Part shown: piece by piece, positions 31,252-41,371 of the stretch
Layout: each line of letters begins with the position of its first letter
How positions within the stretch are numbered: position 1 is the stretch's first letter
Assembly (NCBI GenBank): GCA_934463165.1
Contig: CAKSJG010000020.1
Coordinates: 1 to 48,640 of the forward strand
DNA from: an uncultured Clostridia bacterium
GTDB taxonomy: Bacteria; Bacillota; Clostridia; UMGS1810
Length of the DNA: 48,640 bases
Direction: 5' to 3'
Notes under the pieces: model-generated
Database searches by the model: none
The model's input: only the letters and a program-made list of their open reading frames with translations
Told to the model about the DNA's origin: nothing
Translations under genes and position numbers: made by a program

Positions 31252-32694
31252 ATGCAAAAACAGGTATTCATATCAAAAGTTGTGCACATGTCATTTTCCA
31301 TGATGATATTCAACATATCGCAGACGCTGTACAGCATATACATATCTCAAAAAACAGGGGCGGAATGCGTCGGATCGTTTCACCTCATAATGTCGGTATA
31401 TGCCGTTGCCCTGACGCTTGCGTCAGCCGGAATAGGGCTCACCGTCACAAGGGTGATATCCGACATGCCGGGAGACGCCGCTAAAAAACAGGCGGACGGA
31501 ATAATATTAAAATGCTCCAAGGTCTGCCTTACAGCGGCAATCTTTGTCGGCATAATACTGTATGCGGCGTCGGGTCCCATATCGGATAAGGCACTGAAAA
31601 TCCGATCCTCGGCTTATCTTTTAAAATTGCTTGCTGTTTGCCTGCCTGCCGAAAGCCTGTCGGCGGTTTTGTGCGGCGGCTTTACGGCATTCGGATTTGT
31701 GGGGTTTCTCAGCCTCGGCCGCCTTGCGCGCGAGGCTTCCGTCTGGACGGCAACGGTATTTTTAATGGGCAGAGCCGCATCGGGGAGACAATATGAAATA
31801 ATCATCATATCCGAGTGCATTGCGTCATACGTTCAGTGCATATGCGATATTTTTATGTACCAAGGATCAAGACGCGGATGGCACGGCGGAAAAACCGATG
31901 TGACATACAAAAAAATCCTGTCTCTTTGCGCGCCGCTCGCCGTCGGGGCATATCTGAGGTCGGGTCTTGTCAGCGCCGAAAACATTCTTGTGCCGCGGTT
32001 TTTAAACGGCACATCCGAAATAAGCCCGATAGAAAAATACGGAACGATCAAAGGCATGAGCATCCCCGTCATGATGACGGCATATGTGTTTGTCGGGTCG
32101 TTTGCGGCAATGCTCGTGCCCGAGATTGCGCGGCGAAAAAGCATCGGACACACAAACTCCGTAAGATACATATCATCAATTTCCATTAAGCATATTTTAA
32201 GCTTCGGCTTTTTAATTTCAGCTTTGCTTTTTACATATCACGACCGGCTGTGTATGCTGCTTTACAAAAACAAAAATGTGGGGGTTTATCTCGGTTATCT
32301 GTCGGCTCTGCCGGTTTTTATGATGACTGATACCGTCACGGACGCACTTCTTAAGGGGCTTGACCGACAGGTTGCCTCACTTAAGATAAACATCGCCGAC
32401 TCCGTTATGAGGATTTGCCTTGTCGTTTTTCTTTTGCCGATATTCGACATATACGGCTACATTGCAATATTGTATATAAGCGAAATTCTGAATCTTTCCG
32501 TGAGCTATTATCTGCTGAAAAAAGAAACAAATCTCAAATTTCCTTTTTCGGCAATAGTTGCTCCCTGCTTTTCCGCCGCTGCGGCATATGCATGTGTAAA
32601 TTCATTCGGTTCGGGCGCTATTGCCGCGTCCGTTTCGCTTTTTATTGCCGTGTATGTCACGGTGCTGTGTACAATAAGAAAGATTTTTTACTGA
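31252..32694 (+). CDS. Second SpoVB-like flippase
   Basis: A 480-residue multi-helix protein of the same MOP superfamily as the gene at 28.7 kb, with the N-terminal MIFNISQTLYSIYISQKTGAE, LASAGIGLTVTRVISDM and mid-protein MLLYKNKNVGVYLGYLSALP elements. It is about 50 residues shorter than its neighbour and clearly diverged. The pair may serve different lipid-linked glycans or sporulation and vegetative roles; this is inference. GGCGGAG precedes the ATG. Directly upstream is the second repeat block. Confidence 0.85.
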   Translation: MQKQVFISKVVHMSFSMMIFNISQTLYSIYISQKTGAECVGSFHLIMSVYAVALTLASAGIGLTVTRVISDMPGDAAKKQADGIILKCSKVCLTAAIFVGIILYAASGPISDKALKIRSSAYLLKLLAVCLPAESLSAVLCGGFTAFGFVGFLSLGRLAREASVWTATVFLMGRAASGRQYEIIIISECIASYVQCICDIFMYQGSRRGWHGGKTDVTYKKILSLCAPLAVGAYLRSGLVSAENILVPRFLNGTSEISPIEKYGTIKGMSIPVMMTAYVFVGSFAAMLVPEIARRKSIGHTNSVRYISSISIKHILSFGFLISALLFTYHDRLCMLLYKNKNVGVYLGYLSALPVFMMTDTVTDALLKGLDRQVASLKINIADSVMRICLVVFLLPIFDIYGYIAILYISEILNLSVSYYLLKKETNLKFPFSAIVAPCFSAAAAYACVNSFGSGAIAASVSLFIAVYVTVLCTIRKIFY

Positions 32695-32781
32695 AAACAC
32701 AAAAAATTCAGCAGATTTACTATTGAATATACATACGGAATACGATAAAATATAAAAAATATTTTTACGGAGGAATAAGAA

Positions 32782-33744
32782 ATGCCGATTTTAGACATGC
32801 CGGTCAAAGAGCTTGAAAAATACATGGGAAGCTCACCGAAGCCGGCTGATTTTGATGAATTCTGGGATAAATCCATAGCGGAAATGAATGCAATTGACCC
32901 CGATGTGACCGTTACCGAATCGAACTTTAAGTGCAAAGGCGCAAAATGCTTCGATTTGTATTTTACGGGAGCACACGGCGCAAGAATACACGCAAAGTTT
33001 ATGCGCCCCGAAAAGATTGAGGGCAAAATCCCCGCGGTGCTTATGTTTCACGGTTACTGGGGAAACAGCGGAAACTGGACCGAAAAGCTCGGATACGTCC
33101 TTAACGGATTTGCCGTTTTTGCGCTTGACTGCCGCGGACAGAGCGGACAAAGCGAGGATGTCGGAGGAGTACGCGGCAATACGCTTCACGGTCATATAAT
33201 AAGAGGTCTTGAGTTTGACGCGCCCGAAAAGCTTTTATACAGAGACATATTTCTCGATACGGCGGAGCTTGCGAAAATCGCCATGGATATGGATATAATA
33301 GACGAAAGCAACGTATATGCAACGGGCGGGAGCCAGGGCGGAGGACTCACAATTGCCTGCGCCGCGCTCGAACCGCGCATAAAAAAGGCGCATGCGTGCT
33401 ATCCGTTCCTTGCGGATTACAAGAGAGTATGGGATATGGACATGGCGGAGAGAGCATACGAGGAGCTCAAGCAGTATTTCAGATATTTTGATCCGCGCCA
33501 TGAGCATGAGGACGAAATTTTTAATAAGCTCGGGTACATAGACATACAGAATCTTGCACCGCGCATAAAGGCAGAAACCGTCATTGCAACGGGACTTATG
33601 GACAATGTTTGCCCTCCGTCAACGCAATATGCGGTATATAACAAGCTCACATGCAAAAAGCATCATGTTATTTACCCGGATTACGGTCATGAGGGGCTTG
33701 CAGATGAAGAGGACAGAAAGTTTATGTTTTTTGCGGAAAGGTAA
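32782..33744 (+). CDS. Acetylxylan esterase/cephalosporin-C deacetylase type hydrolase (CE7)
   Basis: A 320-residue alpha/beta hydrolase. Features are FHGYWGNSGNW (about 92-102), the conserved RGQ of this family (in DCRGQSGQSED, about 115-125), the nucleophile motif GGSQGGG (about 177-183), and the histidine in DYGHEG near the end. CE7 enzymes remove acetyl groups from xylan oligosaccharides or other acetylated sugars in the cytoplasm. No signal peptide is seen. AGGAATAAGAA lies upstream. It stands near a FucO-like reductase and might take part in plant polysaccharide use. Confidence 0.9.
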   Translation: MPILDMPVKELEKYMGSSPKPADFDEFWDKSIAEMNAIDPDVTVTESNFKCKGAKCFDLYFTGAHGARIHAKFMRPEKIEGKIPAVLMFHGYWGNSGNWTEKLGYVLNGFAVFALDCRGQSGQSEDVGGVRGNTLHGHIIRGLEFDAPEKLLYRDIFLDTAELAKIAMDMDIIDESNVYATGGSQGGGLTIACAALEPRIKKAHACYPFLADYKRVWDMDMAERAYEELKQYFRYFDPRHEHEDEIFNKLGYIDIQNLAPRIKAETVIATGLMDNVCPPSTQYAVYNKLTCKKHHVIYPDYGHEGLADEEDRKFMFFAER

Positions 33745-33915
33745 AATTTATAACGGGCACATGTATTTCAGCACCTTAAAAATTTTAACCAACACAGTAT
33801 AATTTTGCATTTACAAAAACCGTTTCGGGCAGTATAATACAGTCATACAATAAATCTTAAAACATCTTATGTTTTTTAAAATAATAAAATTTATCGGATG
33901 AAAGGTGGATTTTTT

Positions 33916-35061
33916 ATGAACAAGTTTATGCTTAACGAAACATCCTATCACGGCGCGGGCGCAATAAATGCAATTCCGGAGGAGATAAAAAGCCGCGGAT
34001 TTAAAAAGGTATTTGTTGCATCGGATCCGGATCTTGTAAAATTCGGTGTTTCAAAAAAAGTTACCGATATAATCGAAAAAGCGGGAATTGAATACACCCT
34101 GTATTCGGATATCAAGCCGAACCCCACAATCGAAAATGTTAAGCACGGTGTTGAAGAATTCAAAGCAAGCGGCGCTGACTGCATTGTTGCAATCGGCGGC
34201 GGCTCGTCGATGGACACATCAAAGGCTATCGGCATCATTATTGCAAACCCCGAATTTGCCGATGTACGTTCGCTTGAGGGAGTAGCCCCGACAAAAAATA
34301 AATGCGTGCCGATTATCGCTGTTCCCACAACGGCAGGAACGGCTGCGGAGGTTACCATCAACTATGTTGTTACCGATGTTGAAAGAAAACGCAAATTTGT
34401 ATGCGTTGACGCGCACGACATTCCCGTTGTTGCGGTTGTAGATCCCGATATGATGTCTACAATGCCGGCATCGCTCACGGCGGCAACCGGTATGGACGCG
34501 CTCACTCATGCAATTGAAGGATATATCACCAAAGGCGCGTGGGAGCTTTCGGACATGTTCCATATCAAAGCAATCGAGATAATTTCGCGTTCGCTCCGCG
34601 ATGCGGTTAAAAACGGAAAAGACGGCAGAGAGGGAATGGCTCTCGGTCAGTATGTTGCAGGAATGGGATTTTCAAATGTCGGTCTCGGTGTTGACCACTC
34701 CATGGCGCACACCCTCTCCGCTTATTACGACACACCGCACGGCAAGGCATGTGCTATTCTTCTTCCGGCGGTTATGGCATATAACGCAGAATACACGGGC
34801 GAAAAATACAAGGATATTGCAAAGGCAATGGGCGTTGAAAACGTTGATTCCATGAGCCCGGAAGAATACAGGAAAGCCGCTGTTGACGCAGTGCGCAAGC
34901 TTTCGGAGGATGTCGGAATACCGACAAGCCTTAAGGGCATCGTAAAAGAAGAGGACATCCCCGCTCTTGCCGAATCGGCTTATGCCGACGCTTGCCGCCC
35001 CGGTAACCCGAGAGATACAAGCGTTGAAGAAATTGCAGAAATTTACAGAACTCTGATGTAA
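33916..35061 (+). CDS. fucO: Iron-containing alcohol dehydrogenase (FucO-like lactaldehyde reductase)
   Basis: A 381-residue group III alcohol dehydrogenase. The GGGSSMDTSKA dinucleotide-binding motif (near residue 97), the iron ligand segments MDALTHAIE and DHSMAHTLSAYYDTPHG are all intact. The similarity is to lactaldehyde reductase, which makes 1,2-propanediol from the L-lactaldehyde produced by rhamnose or fucose breakdown with NADH. Other substrates are possible for this family. The start at 33916 is favoured because AAAGGTGG lies 7 nt upstream. A strong terminator follows at 35113. The link to rhaA at 2.3 kb is by pathway only. Confidence 0.88.
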   Translation: MNKFMLNETSYHGAGAINAIPEEIKSRGFKKVFVASDPDLVKFGVSKKVTDIIEKAGIEYTLYSDIKPNPTIENVKHGVEEFKASGADCIVAIGGGSSMDTSKAIGIIIANPEFADVRSLEGVAPTKNKCVPIIAVPTTAGTAAEVTINYVVTDVERKRKFVCVDAHDIPVVAVVDPDMMSTMPASLTAATGMDALTHAIEGYITKGAWELSDMFHIKAIEIISRSLRDAVKNGKDGREGMALGQYVAGMGFSNVGLGVDHSMAHTLSAYYDTPHGKACAILLPAVMAYNAEYTGEKYKDIAKAMGVENVDSMSPEEYRKAAVDAVRKLSEDVGIPTSLKGIVKEEDIPALAESAYADACRPGNPRDTSVEEIAEIYRTLM

Positions 35062-35112
35062 TAATTTACATCTTTCCTATACTCCCCCCATTACAAAATT
35101 TTACGCATTAAG

Positions 35113-35136
35113 GCGCTTCGTATGAAGCGCTTTTTT
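35113..35136 (+). terminator. Intrinsic terminator behind fucO
   Basis: GCGCTTC (35113-35119), loop GTAT, GAAGCGC (35124-35130) and six T form a textbook rho-independent terminator. Confidence 0.92.
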
Positions 35137-35334
35137 GCATGCTCAACAGATTTTAAATTAAATGATCCCGTGCACCCATTGTTTCAGAAAATCAATAAAA
35201 AGTTTTTTCTGCAAGTTACCGGCAAGTTAAATCATGCCCATATGGGGATATATTTAGAATGTTTAGGTGCAGTGTCTTCCGGCTTCTTTTAAACATATAA
35301 AAATTTTGCACAGCCACACCCATAATCCCTCAAA

Positions 35335-36327
35335 CTACGCATACCCGGCCGCGAATTTTGCGCAATAATACCCCTCTATGGTTACGGGAGCATTAAACAA
35401 CATGGCAAGCATGTATTTTTTTATATTTCTCACCTTTGTTGTCATGGTGTTTATGCACTCGACAACATACTCTATGTGATCCGCTTCAAGGCTCATAAGT
35501 CTCCTTTTCACAAGCTCAGCCTTATAGCTGCTGCCTGATATAACAAGCTCTTTTTTTCTTGTGCACAGCGTTTCGGTCATAAGCTCCACAATGCTGTCTA
35601 TGAGCCTTACATCACGAGGACGGTTTGCCGCAAGGGCATCGTATGAGATGTTATTCTTTAAGGTTTTTTTGACTTCGTCTGCCTCATCGCATCCTACCCC
35701 ATCCGTTACACAGACGGTTTTATCGTCATGACCCTCTTTTTCGTCATAAGGCTTTCTGTCATGATTTGATTTGGTATGATCGGGATTTTTTATATCAGTC
35801 ATTTGTATATCTTTATTTTCTTTATCTTTTATTATTAGAGCGCGCTTTTCCGTCTTTGGTTTAACCGTCGACGGGTTTTCCGTATACGGTTTTTCCGCCG
35901 ACGGATTAAAATCGGGCGCAAAAAAAATATCGCCGTAAGCTTCTTCTTTATTTTCGTCCTGTCCGCATGCTTCACATTCCGGATTTTTTTCGGTCTTTTG
36001 CTGTTCGGTGTTTTCAGCCACCGTGTTTTCGGACTCCGTGTTTTCATAAACCGTGTATACGGTGTCAATAATCCTGCCGTCCTTTCCTCTTCTCATAACG
36101 CGTTTTATGTAATTTTTCCCCTCAAGCTCTTTTACGGCCGCCGTTGTGCCCGAGAGTCCCTCGCCGCATACCTTTGCAAGACCGCGCACGGTAAAGTTCC
36201 AGTCATCGGGCAAAGACAAAATAACGGCAAGGAATCCGCGCGATTTTATTGATATATCTGTATCTCTTAAGGCATTGTTTGAAATTATCGTGTAGTTAGA
36301 TTTGTGTTTATCTCTTATTATCGGCAT
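35335..36327 (-). CDS. Replication-like protein with N-terminal HTH and DUF6017-like C-terminus
   Basis: A 330-residue protein. The N-terminal 95 residues form a winged helix-turn-helix like those of mobile-element replication proteins (SIKSRGFLAVILSLPDDWNFTVRGLAKVCG, split over about 28-57). The middle is low-complexity, charged, with ENTESENTVAENTEQ-like repeats (about 98-175). The C-terminal 100 residues (RLIDSIVELMTETLCTRKKELV ... LAMLFNAPVTIEGYY) are of the type found in DUF6017 proteins. Such proteins are common on integrative elements and plasmids, but no other mobile-element gene is seen nearby. GGGAGGTAAAAAT precedes the ATG. Confidence 0.8.
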   Translation of the reverse strand: MPIIRDKHKSNYTIISNNALRDTDISIKSRGFLAVILSLPDDWNFTVRGLAKVCGEGLSGTTAAVKELEGKNYIKRVMRRGKDGRIIDTVYTVYENTESENTVAENTEQQKTEKNPECEACGQDENKEEAYGDIFFAPDFNPSAEKPYTENPSTVKPKTEKRALIIKDKENKDIQMTDIKNPDHTKSNHDRKPYDEKEGHDDKTVCVTDGVGCDEADEVKKTLKNNISYDALAANRPRDVRLIDSIVELMTETLCTRKKELVISGSSYKAELVKRRLMSLEADHIEYVVECINTMTTKVRNIKKYMLAMLFNAPVTIEGYYCAKFAAGYA

Positions 36328-36473
36328 ATTTTTACCTCCCGCAGGTCAGACAGTAATTTAATTCGGAATTCGGAATGCGTAATTCGGAATTATATTCCCT
36401 GTGTTTAATTATATCATAAAAATTCAAGCTCTGCCAAAAGAGGAAAAACAAAAAAATCGATATAATCCGGATC

Positions 36474-36518
36474 ACAAAAAAATCCCCGAATGCCACAGCA
36501 TATGTGACTTTCGGAGAT
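36474..36518 (-). terminator. Terminator of the TIR operon
   Basis: On the minus strand ATCTCCGAAAGTCACA pairs imperfectly with TGTGGCATTCGGGGAT and is followed by seven T. It lies about 115 bp after the GIY-YIG gene and ends the long minus-strand operon. Confidence 0.75.
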
Positions 36519-36631
36519 ATGCACTTTTAAGAATGTTAACATTGTATTTTCATTTTTGCGGCGAAATGGGGTGAAATTATAATTCCTATTAATGATTTTG
36601 TGCAAATAGTAGATTTTATAACAAATTCCTA

Positions 36632-37360
36632 CTACTCACAAAACTCAGAATATCGAATTGGATTTGCAGAACCTTTTTCACGATATTTTTCCGGAATTTT
36701 ATGGTTAAGAAAATGGTCGCGAATTTTCTTTTTCGCCACTTTTCCATAAAATTTACATCTGCCATTATCAAGACTTACCCACTTGTGACACCTGTAAACT
36801 TCCTTTACAATACCTTGAATTACACAAAGTACATACAGATACCGGCTTGCTTTTTCTTTATTTATTTTCCAAGCGGAACGGCAGGCCTCATAGTATGATT
36901 TGGACTTTAAATAGGTCTCTTCCCTTATTTTAATTATTATGTACGGCGGTGTGTTTTCATCCTCTTCATATTCAGAAACATTCAATATTTTTTCCAATGT
37001 TTCTGCGTTATTCGCCCCATAATCGTCTACACCGTATCCGTTTTGTATATTCGCAAGACTGTCAAGGGAATATGCTTGAATCAATGCAGCTTCAACAACT
37101 AAAGCTGTCTCATTATCCAAACCCCAGCGATGTATGATCGGTATCACATCTAACCCTGCCGCGAGTATTTCCTTGATAGTCTCTTCTTTTAACGATAAAA
37201 TTTCATTTGGTTCCGGAGTTTGCATATTATTCATATGCGTAAAAATTCTGTCGCCTTTTCCCTTGCCCACATAAAACGTATTTCCATTGCGCGGATCAAC
37301 CAATCGATATACGTAATATTTCAACTCATCTTTTGTCGAACTTGAAAATTTTTTAATCAT
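36632..37360 (-). CDS. GIY-YIG domain nuclease (LEM-3-like)
   Basis: A 242-residue protein. Residues 15-100 carry a GIY-YIG fold: YVYRLVDPR (about 16-24), FYVGKGKGDR (29-38) and the catalytic glutamate in VVEAALIQAYS (E90). The version with KGKGDR is that of the LEM-3-like branch. The C-terminal 140 residues contain a second region with YYEACRSAWKINKEKASRYLY, resembling an alpha-beta binding domain. It lies 68 bp downstream of the degenerate-TIR gene in the same transcript, with its own AAAGGGATATTAA ribosome binding site. The role may be cutting foreign nucleic acid. Confidence 0.85.
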   Translation of the reverse strand: MIKKFSSSTKDELKYYVYRLVDPRNGNTFYVGKGKGDRIFTHMNNMQTPEPNEILSLKEETIKEILAAGLDVIPIIHRWGLDNETALVVEAALIQAYSLDSLANIQNGYGVDDYGANNAETLEKILNVSEYEEDENTPPYIIIKIREETYLKSKSYYEACRSAWKINKEKASRYLYVLCVIQGIVKEVYRCHKWVSLDNGRCKFYGKVAKKKIRDHFLNHKIPEKYREKGSANPIRYSEFCE

Positions 37361-37428
37361 TTAATATCCCTTTTCTTTCTGCGTGTTTCTTTTGTTACCT
37401 CCGGATTATGATATGGCAGACGCAAAAT

Positions 37429-39276
37429 TTATCTGACTCCATAGCCTATAAATTCGTCAAACAATTCAGGGTATGCCTCCCAATTTACCGAAGTTGTATA
37501 TCCGTAACCGGACCTATCAGGCTGTTTATACACCGAAAGTTCCGTTATAAAAGTGACCTTATAATTATTTTTACTTATCTTATACATTGCAGCCGTCTGT
37601 CCCCGTTCTGTAACGCATGAATACAGATACTCCGTTTCGTTTTCCGTTTCAAGCGATATATCGTATTCGGTCAGATCAATTCCGTATTCAGCTGCCGCAA
37701 CGTGTTTAATATGCTGTGTATATACTTCTCGGATCATCAACGTCCAAGAGCTTTCCTGCTGTAGAATTTTTGAGGTACAGCTTATAATTGTATCACTGTT
37801 AATTTCCGAATTTGAGTCCGGAAAATAAAAATATAAGAAATGAAAATAGTCTCCGTTTGGCACATACAAAATATTCTTATCAATAAAAGGTAAATCGTGT
37901 GTTCCGATTTTCTGAGGGGTTAAAAGTTCAGCCGGTGCACCAACACCCATTACTGCCCGATCACCGTCAGGCTTATTTTCGAAAAGTTGTTTAACACCGG
38001 ATAAATGTTCCGTTTCATCGTAATATAACGGATACAGTGCAAGCTTAATATCAGTATTTTTTATCTTATATACTGCAATTTTTTCATCTCTTTCAATCGG
38101 TTGTTCAAACTCTAATTCATACCCTTTTGCTCTTAAATCACTTTCCGTAATTCCGTTTAATAGCCAATCTTTTATAGTTTCAGCTGTAATTTGTTCTAAA
38201 ATAGGCTCATCGGATTTTTCGTTTAATTGAAAAAATACACTTTTACTTTCCGCGTGCTCCCGTCGGATATTGAGATTTATTCCGTCATTGGTAAGTTCAA
38301 TCATAATAATACCTTGCTGATTTAAGCTGTCGTTAAATGATATAGCAGCAATATTTTTAGCAATTTCAGCATTTTCCGTGATTTTTATAAGTGAATTATC
38401 CATATCTTTTTCATTAATTTCAACAGAGATTACCGAGTTATCGGAAATACTCAAATGCATACCGATATTGTTATCGTCACTTTGATAATATCCCCCATAT
38501 CTGTCATAAACTCTTTTCATTAAATCACTGCTGTCCTTGTAATCAATAATGCTGAACAGAACGCTTATTGCATCTGCATATTTTTCATTTTGAATCAAAG
38601 TTTGTGCGGCTTCATATTTTTTTTCGGGCAGAACAAGCGTTGTTCCAAACACAATATAAGCACTGATACCAATGACAATAAGTAAAATGCTTATCAGTAA
38701 GACACATAACATTTTTTTCTTTTTGTTTTTATGCTTATGAACTGCCTCTGTAAAAACTATTTCTTCATTACGGCCTAAAATTTGCAGAATGCGGCTTATC
38801 ATATCCGAAACAGAACCGACATTATTATAATTTAACGATTGTATTTTATTTAATTCAGTCGGCAAATCATCCGCGTTCATATCTGCATAAACAGGAATTA
38901 TGCTCTTATCTGATAATAAATCGTGATAATCCAACATCAGTTTATCAAAATTTTCTTTATTTGTTCCGACAAACATCAGTATTTTTGATTGTGACGCACA
39001 CGTTTTACAAGCTACGTCAAAATCTTTTTCTGTTAAGTCTTCAGCCGATATTCTTTGGTAAAAAACGGAAATCCCAGCATTTGTCAGTTTATGAAACAAA
39101 TCCTGTGCAATGATGCTGTCTCGTGTTCGCCTGCCCGGTTCATCATTTTCTATGTATGCTATAAACACCTCAATATTTTCATAGACAGATGATAGATTAT
39201 ATTGACGATTGCAGTTTTCACACCAATAAAATCCGTCTTTACAATACAGCTGTCCGTTGCAAATTTTACACCTCAT
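37429..39276 (-). CDS. Zinc-ribbon protein with a degenerate TIR-like domain
   Basis: A 615-residue protein. A zinc ribbon (CKIC at 3-6 and CENC at 19-22) is followed by a TIR-like domain (about 35-170, NIEVFIAYIENDEPGRRTRDS). Aligned by eye with the next protein's TIR, its W-x3-E position reads M114 ... H118, so the catalytic glutamate is lost. Then come a membrane helix (about 188-210), one or two TPR-like repeats (EKKYEAAQTLIQNEKYADAI, SIIDYKDSSD), and a large extracytoplasmic beta-rich region. Its start is 1 bp after the stop codon of the gene before it. Probably a partner, sensor or regulator of the intact TIR protein. Confidence 0.82.
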   Translation of the reverse strand: MRCKICNGQLYCKDGFYWCENCNRQYNLSSVYENIEVFIAYIENDEPGRRTRDSIIAQDLFHKLTNAGISVFYQRISAEDLTEKDFDVACKTCASQSKILMFVGTNKENFDKLMLDYHDLLSDKSIIPVYADMNADDLPTELNKIQSLNYNNVGSVSDMISRILQILGRNEEIVFTEAVHKHKNKKKKMLCVLLISILLIVIGISAYIVFGTTLVLPEKKYEAAQTLIQNEKYADAISVLFSIIDYKDSSDLMKRVYDRYGGYYQSDDNNIGMHLSISDNSVISVEINEKDMDNSLIKITENAEIAKNIAAISFNDSLNQQGIIMIELTNDGINLNIRREHAESKSVFFQLNEKSDEPILEQITAETIKDWLLNGITESDLRAKGYELEFEQPIERDEKIAVYKIKNTDIKLALYPLYYDETEHLSGVKQLFENKPDGDRAVMGVGAPAELLTPQKIGTHDLPFIDKNILYVPNGDYFHFLYFYFPDSNSEINSDTIISCTSKILQQESSWTLMIREVYTQHIKHVAAAEYGIDLTEYDISLETENETEYLYSCVTERGQTAAMYKISKNNYKVTFITELSVYKQPDRSGYGYTTSVNWEAYPELFDEFIGYGVR

Positions 39277-39277
39277 G

Positions 39278-41359
39278 CTATTTCATCCTTTCCAGCCATT
39301 CAATATAAACTTTAGTTTTATTTTTTGTATCCTTAAATGACTCGGACTCCCAAACATAAATACTTCCGCTGCGTGTCACTGCAAAAGAATTGTTTAGATA
39401 TACCACATCGGAAAGCAAATATTTATTTTTTCCATGTTTATATATCTTTCCGTCAGAATGTAATTCATAAATATATTTATCATTTTCATAATTGCTAAAT
39501 AACTCTGTATCAACCACATCAGATGCGTCATATTCTTTAAATAAACCGTCAATATAACTTTGCACGGTTCCATGGTTTGTTAATGCAACTATGTCTAAAT
39601 CAAATGTTGTTGCCAACACAGTACCGCCTTTATTTGTCTTAACATCAACCTGTTTTACATCAGAAAACAATTTTAAAGTATTTTCGTACATTGATGTAAC
39701 GGTTTTTCCTTTGTAGCCAATATTTTTACTTTCCGAAGTATACGCAACTCCGCATAAACTTCCGGTATTTGTTATACCGACTACTGCAAAATCACCTCCG
39801 GATTCTGCCATATCTTTTTCCATATATGTATCAAAGGCAATTATGTTTTTCCATTTTAAAATTGGTTTCAGCCATTCATCTGACTTAGATTCCTTTGAAT
39901 AATATAAATTACCGTATATCATTGTTCCATCAGATTTTAAAGCTATATTTGTAGCGGTAAACTTGTCCGAAATCTGTACAACGTCTTGCCAATCCATATC
40001 GCTTATCAGGTGATTATTTTTTGATGAGTTCATTACATAGCCATCTTCATATAAAGCATACGGAATAGTCGGATAATACATACTGTCATCGCTTATTGAT
40101 ACTATTTTTCCGTGTTCTGTAATTGTAATACCTTGATTTACATCTCTGTTTATACTAAAATCAATAGTTCCGTTAGGAGATATATGCCCGATACCGGATG
40201 TCACATTTGCCAAACTCTTTCTCCAGCTTCTCTCGCATTTATCCTTCATCGCCTTTGAATTTCTGTAGCTGCCGAGTTCATCAAACGCCCAAGTTGCTTC
40301 AGGGTAATTTTTATCATAATAAAGCTGCATTGCGGCATTGTAATCGGGTAATTTCATAAACCACGGGATCATACAAATTGCCGCAACAACAAGCCCCACT
40401 GCCGCACCAATCCCGATTTTTTTGAAAAGCTTTTTTCGCTTTTCTCTGTGTTCTTTTTCCATAATCGGGAGCGGTATCAGCTTTTTTATTCCGCGTATTA
40501 AATCCTGAACAAAGCCGTACGCATTCATATCGTATGACGGCAAATGTGCAAATTCATCGGGCAAAGCCGATTTATCCGTGCCGAAATATAGCGGCAGAAT
40601 TGTTTTCGTTCTGTCCTTTTGCATAAATGCAAGAAAACGGGACCACTCGTTTTTCACCCACACGGATTCGATATTTTCTTTTGATGAACAGACTGTAATC
40701 ATCACCTTGCTTGATGCGAGGGCAGCATAAATATACGGTTCATATTCCGCGCCGATTTTATCTTCAAGCGTGATTCGCGAGAAAAATACTTTGTAACCCT
40801 CGGCAGTCAGTTTTTCATACAAATACTGCGCGGCAACACTGTCCTTTGTCCGTCCGCCGTTTGAGCCTGCTTCCTTGTAGGAAATAAAAATATCGAACGG
40901 CTTCTCTTTTTTTGAAATTGCAATAATTCCGCGCTGAATACCGTCTATCGTTCTGGCGTCCGTCTTAAACAGCTCTGCCTTTTCTTCATTTGCGTATTTT
41001 ATCGCATTTTTGTAGTTTTCATCATCAAAAATTGAAGAGTAATATGTACGGTTGCAAGTCGGAACATACCTTCCCGTTTTCGGATCCTTGACATAGGAAA
41101 TGCCGTATTTGCAAAGTACAAGGCTCCAATATGCGTCCGCATCTTCCCTGTCGGCAAACAAAATTTGATTGTATATATTTTCCGCCTTATCAAATTCGTT
41201 GTGCATCAGATAGCTGTTTGCCCTGTCATACATCAGCTTTGTATTTTCGTCGAGAAATCTCGGCAAGGTCTGTTTTACACCGCAGTATTCACATTCGACA
41301 ATACTTTGTCCTCTTTCAACATTTAAGTCTCCGCCGCATATTTTACACTTGAATATCAT
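39278..41359 (-). CDS. TIR-domain membrane protein with zinc ribbon and beta-propeller-like tail
   Basis: A 693-residue protein. A zinc ribbon (CKIC...CEYC, 5-26) is followed by a helical region (40-150), a TIR domain (155-295; FDIFISYKEAGSNGGRTKDS at the start), a membrane helix (about 314-334), a TPR-like repeat (YNAAMQLYYDKNYPEATWAF) and a beta-rich C-terminus resembling RCC1-like repeats (GTIDFSINRDVNQG, LTNHGTVQSYI). The active-site glutamate of TIR NAD+ hydrolases is present in WVKNE at 234-238. TIR proteins of this class deplete NAD+ or make signal nucleotides in phage defence; here function is inferred. It follows the DUF6273-like gene directly. Confidence 0.88.
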   Translation of the reverse strand: MIFKCKICGGDLNVERGQSIVECEYCGVKQTLPRFLDENTKLMYDRANSYLMHNEFDKAENIYNQILFADREDADAYWSLVLCKYGISYVKDPKTGRYVPTCNRTYYSSIFDDENYKNAIKYANEEKAELFKTDARTIDGIQRGIIAISKKEKPFDIFISYKEAGSNGGRTKDSVAAQYLYEKLTAEGYKVFFSRITLEDKIGAEYEPYIYAALASSKVMITVCSSKENIESVWVKNEWSRFLAFMQKDRTKTILPLYFGTDKSALPDEFAHLPSYDMNAYGFVQDLIRGIKKLIPLPIMEKEHREKRKKLFKKIGIGAAVGLVVAAICMIPWFMKLPDYNAAMQLYYDKNYPEATWAFDELGSYRNSKAMKDKCERSWRKSLANVTSGIGHISPNGTIDFSINRDVNQGITITEHGKIVSISDDSMYYPTIPYALYEDGYVMNSSKNNHLISDMDWQDVVQISDKFTATNIALKSDGTMIYGNLYYSKESKSDEWLKPILKWKNIIAFDTYMEKDMAESGGDFAVVGITNTGSLCGVAYTSESKNIGYKGKTVTSMYENTLKLFSDVKQVDVKTNKGGTVLATTFDLDIVALTNHGTVQSYIDGLFKEYDASDVVDTELFSNYENDKYIYELHSDGKIYKHGKNKYLLSDVVYLNNSFAVTRSGSIYVWESESFKDTKNKTKVYIEWLERMK

Positions 41360-41371
41360 ATCTCATCCCTC

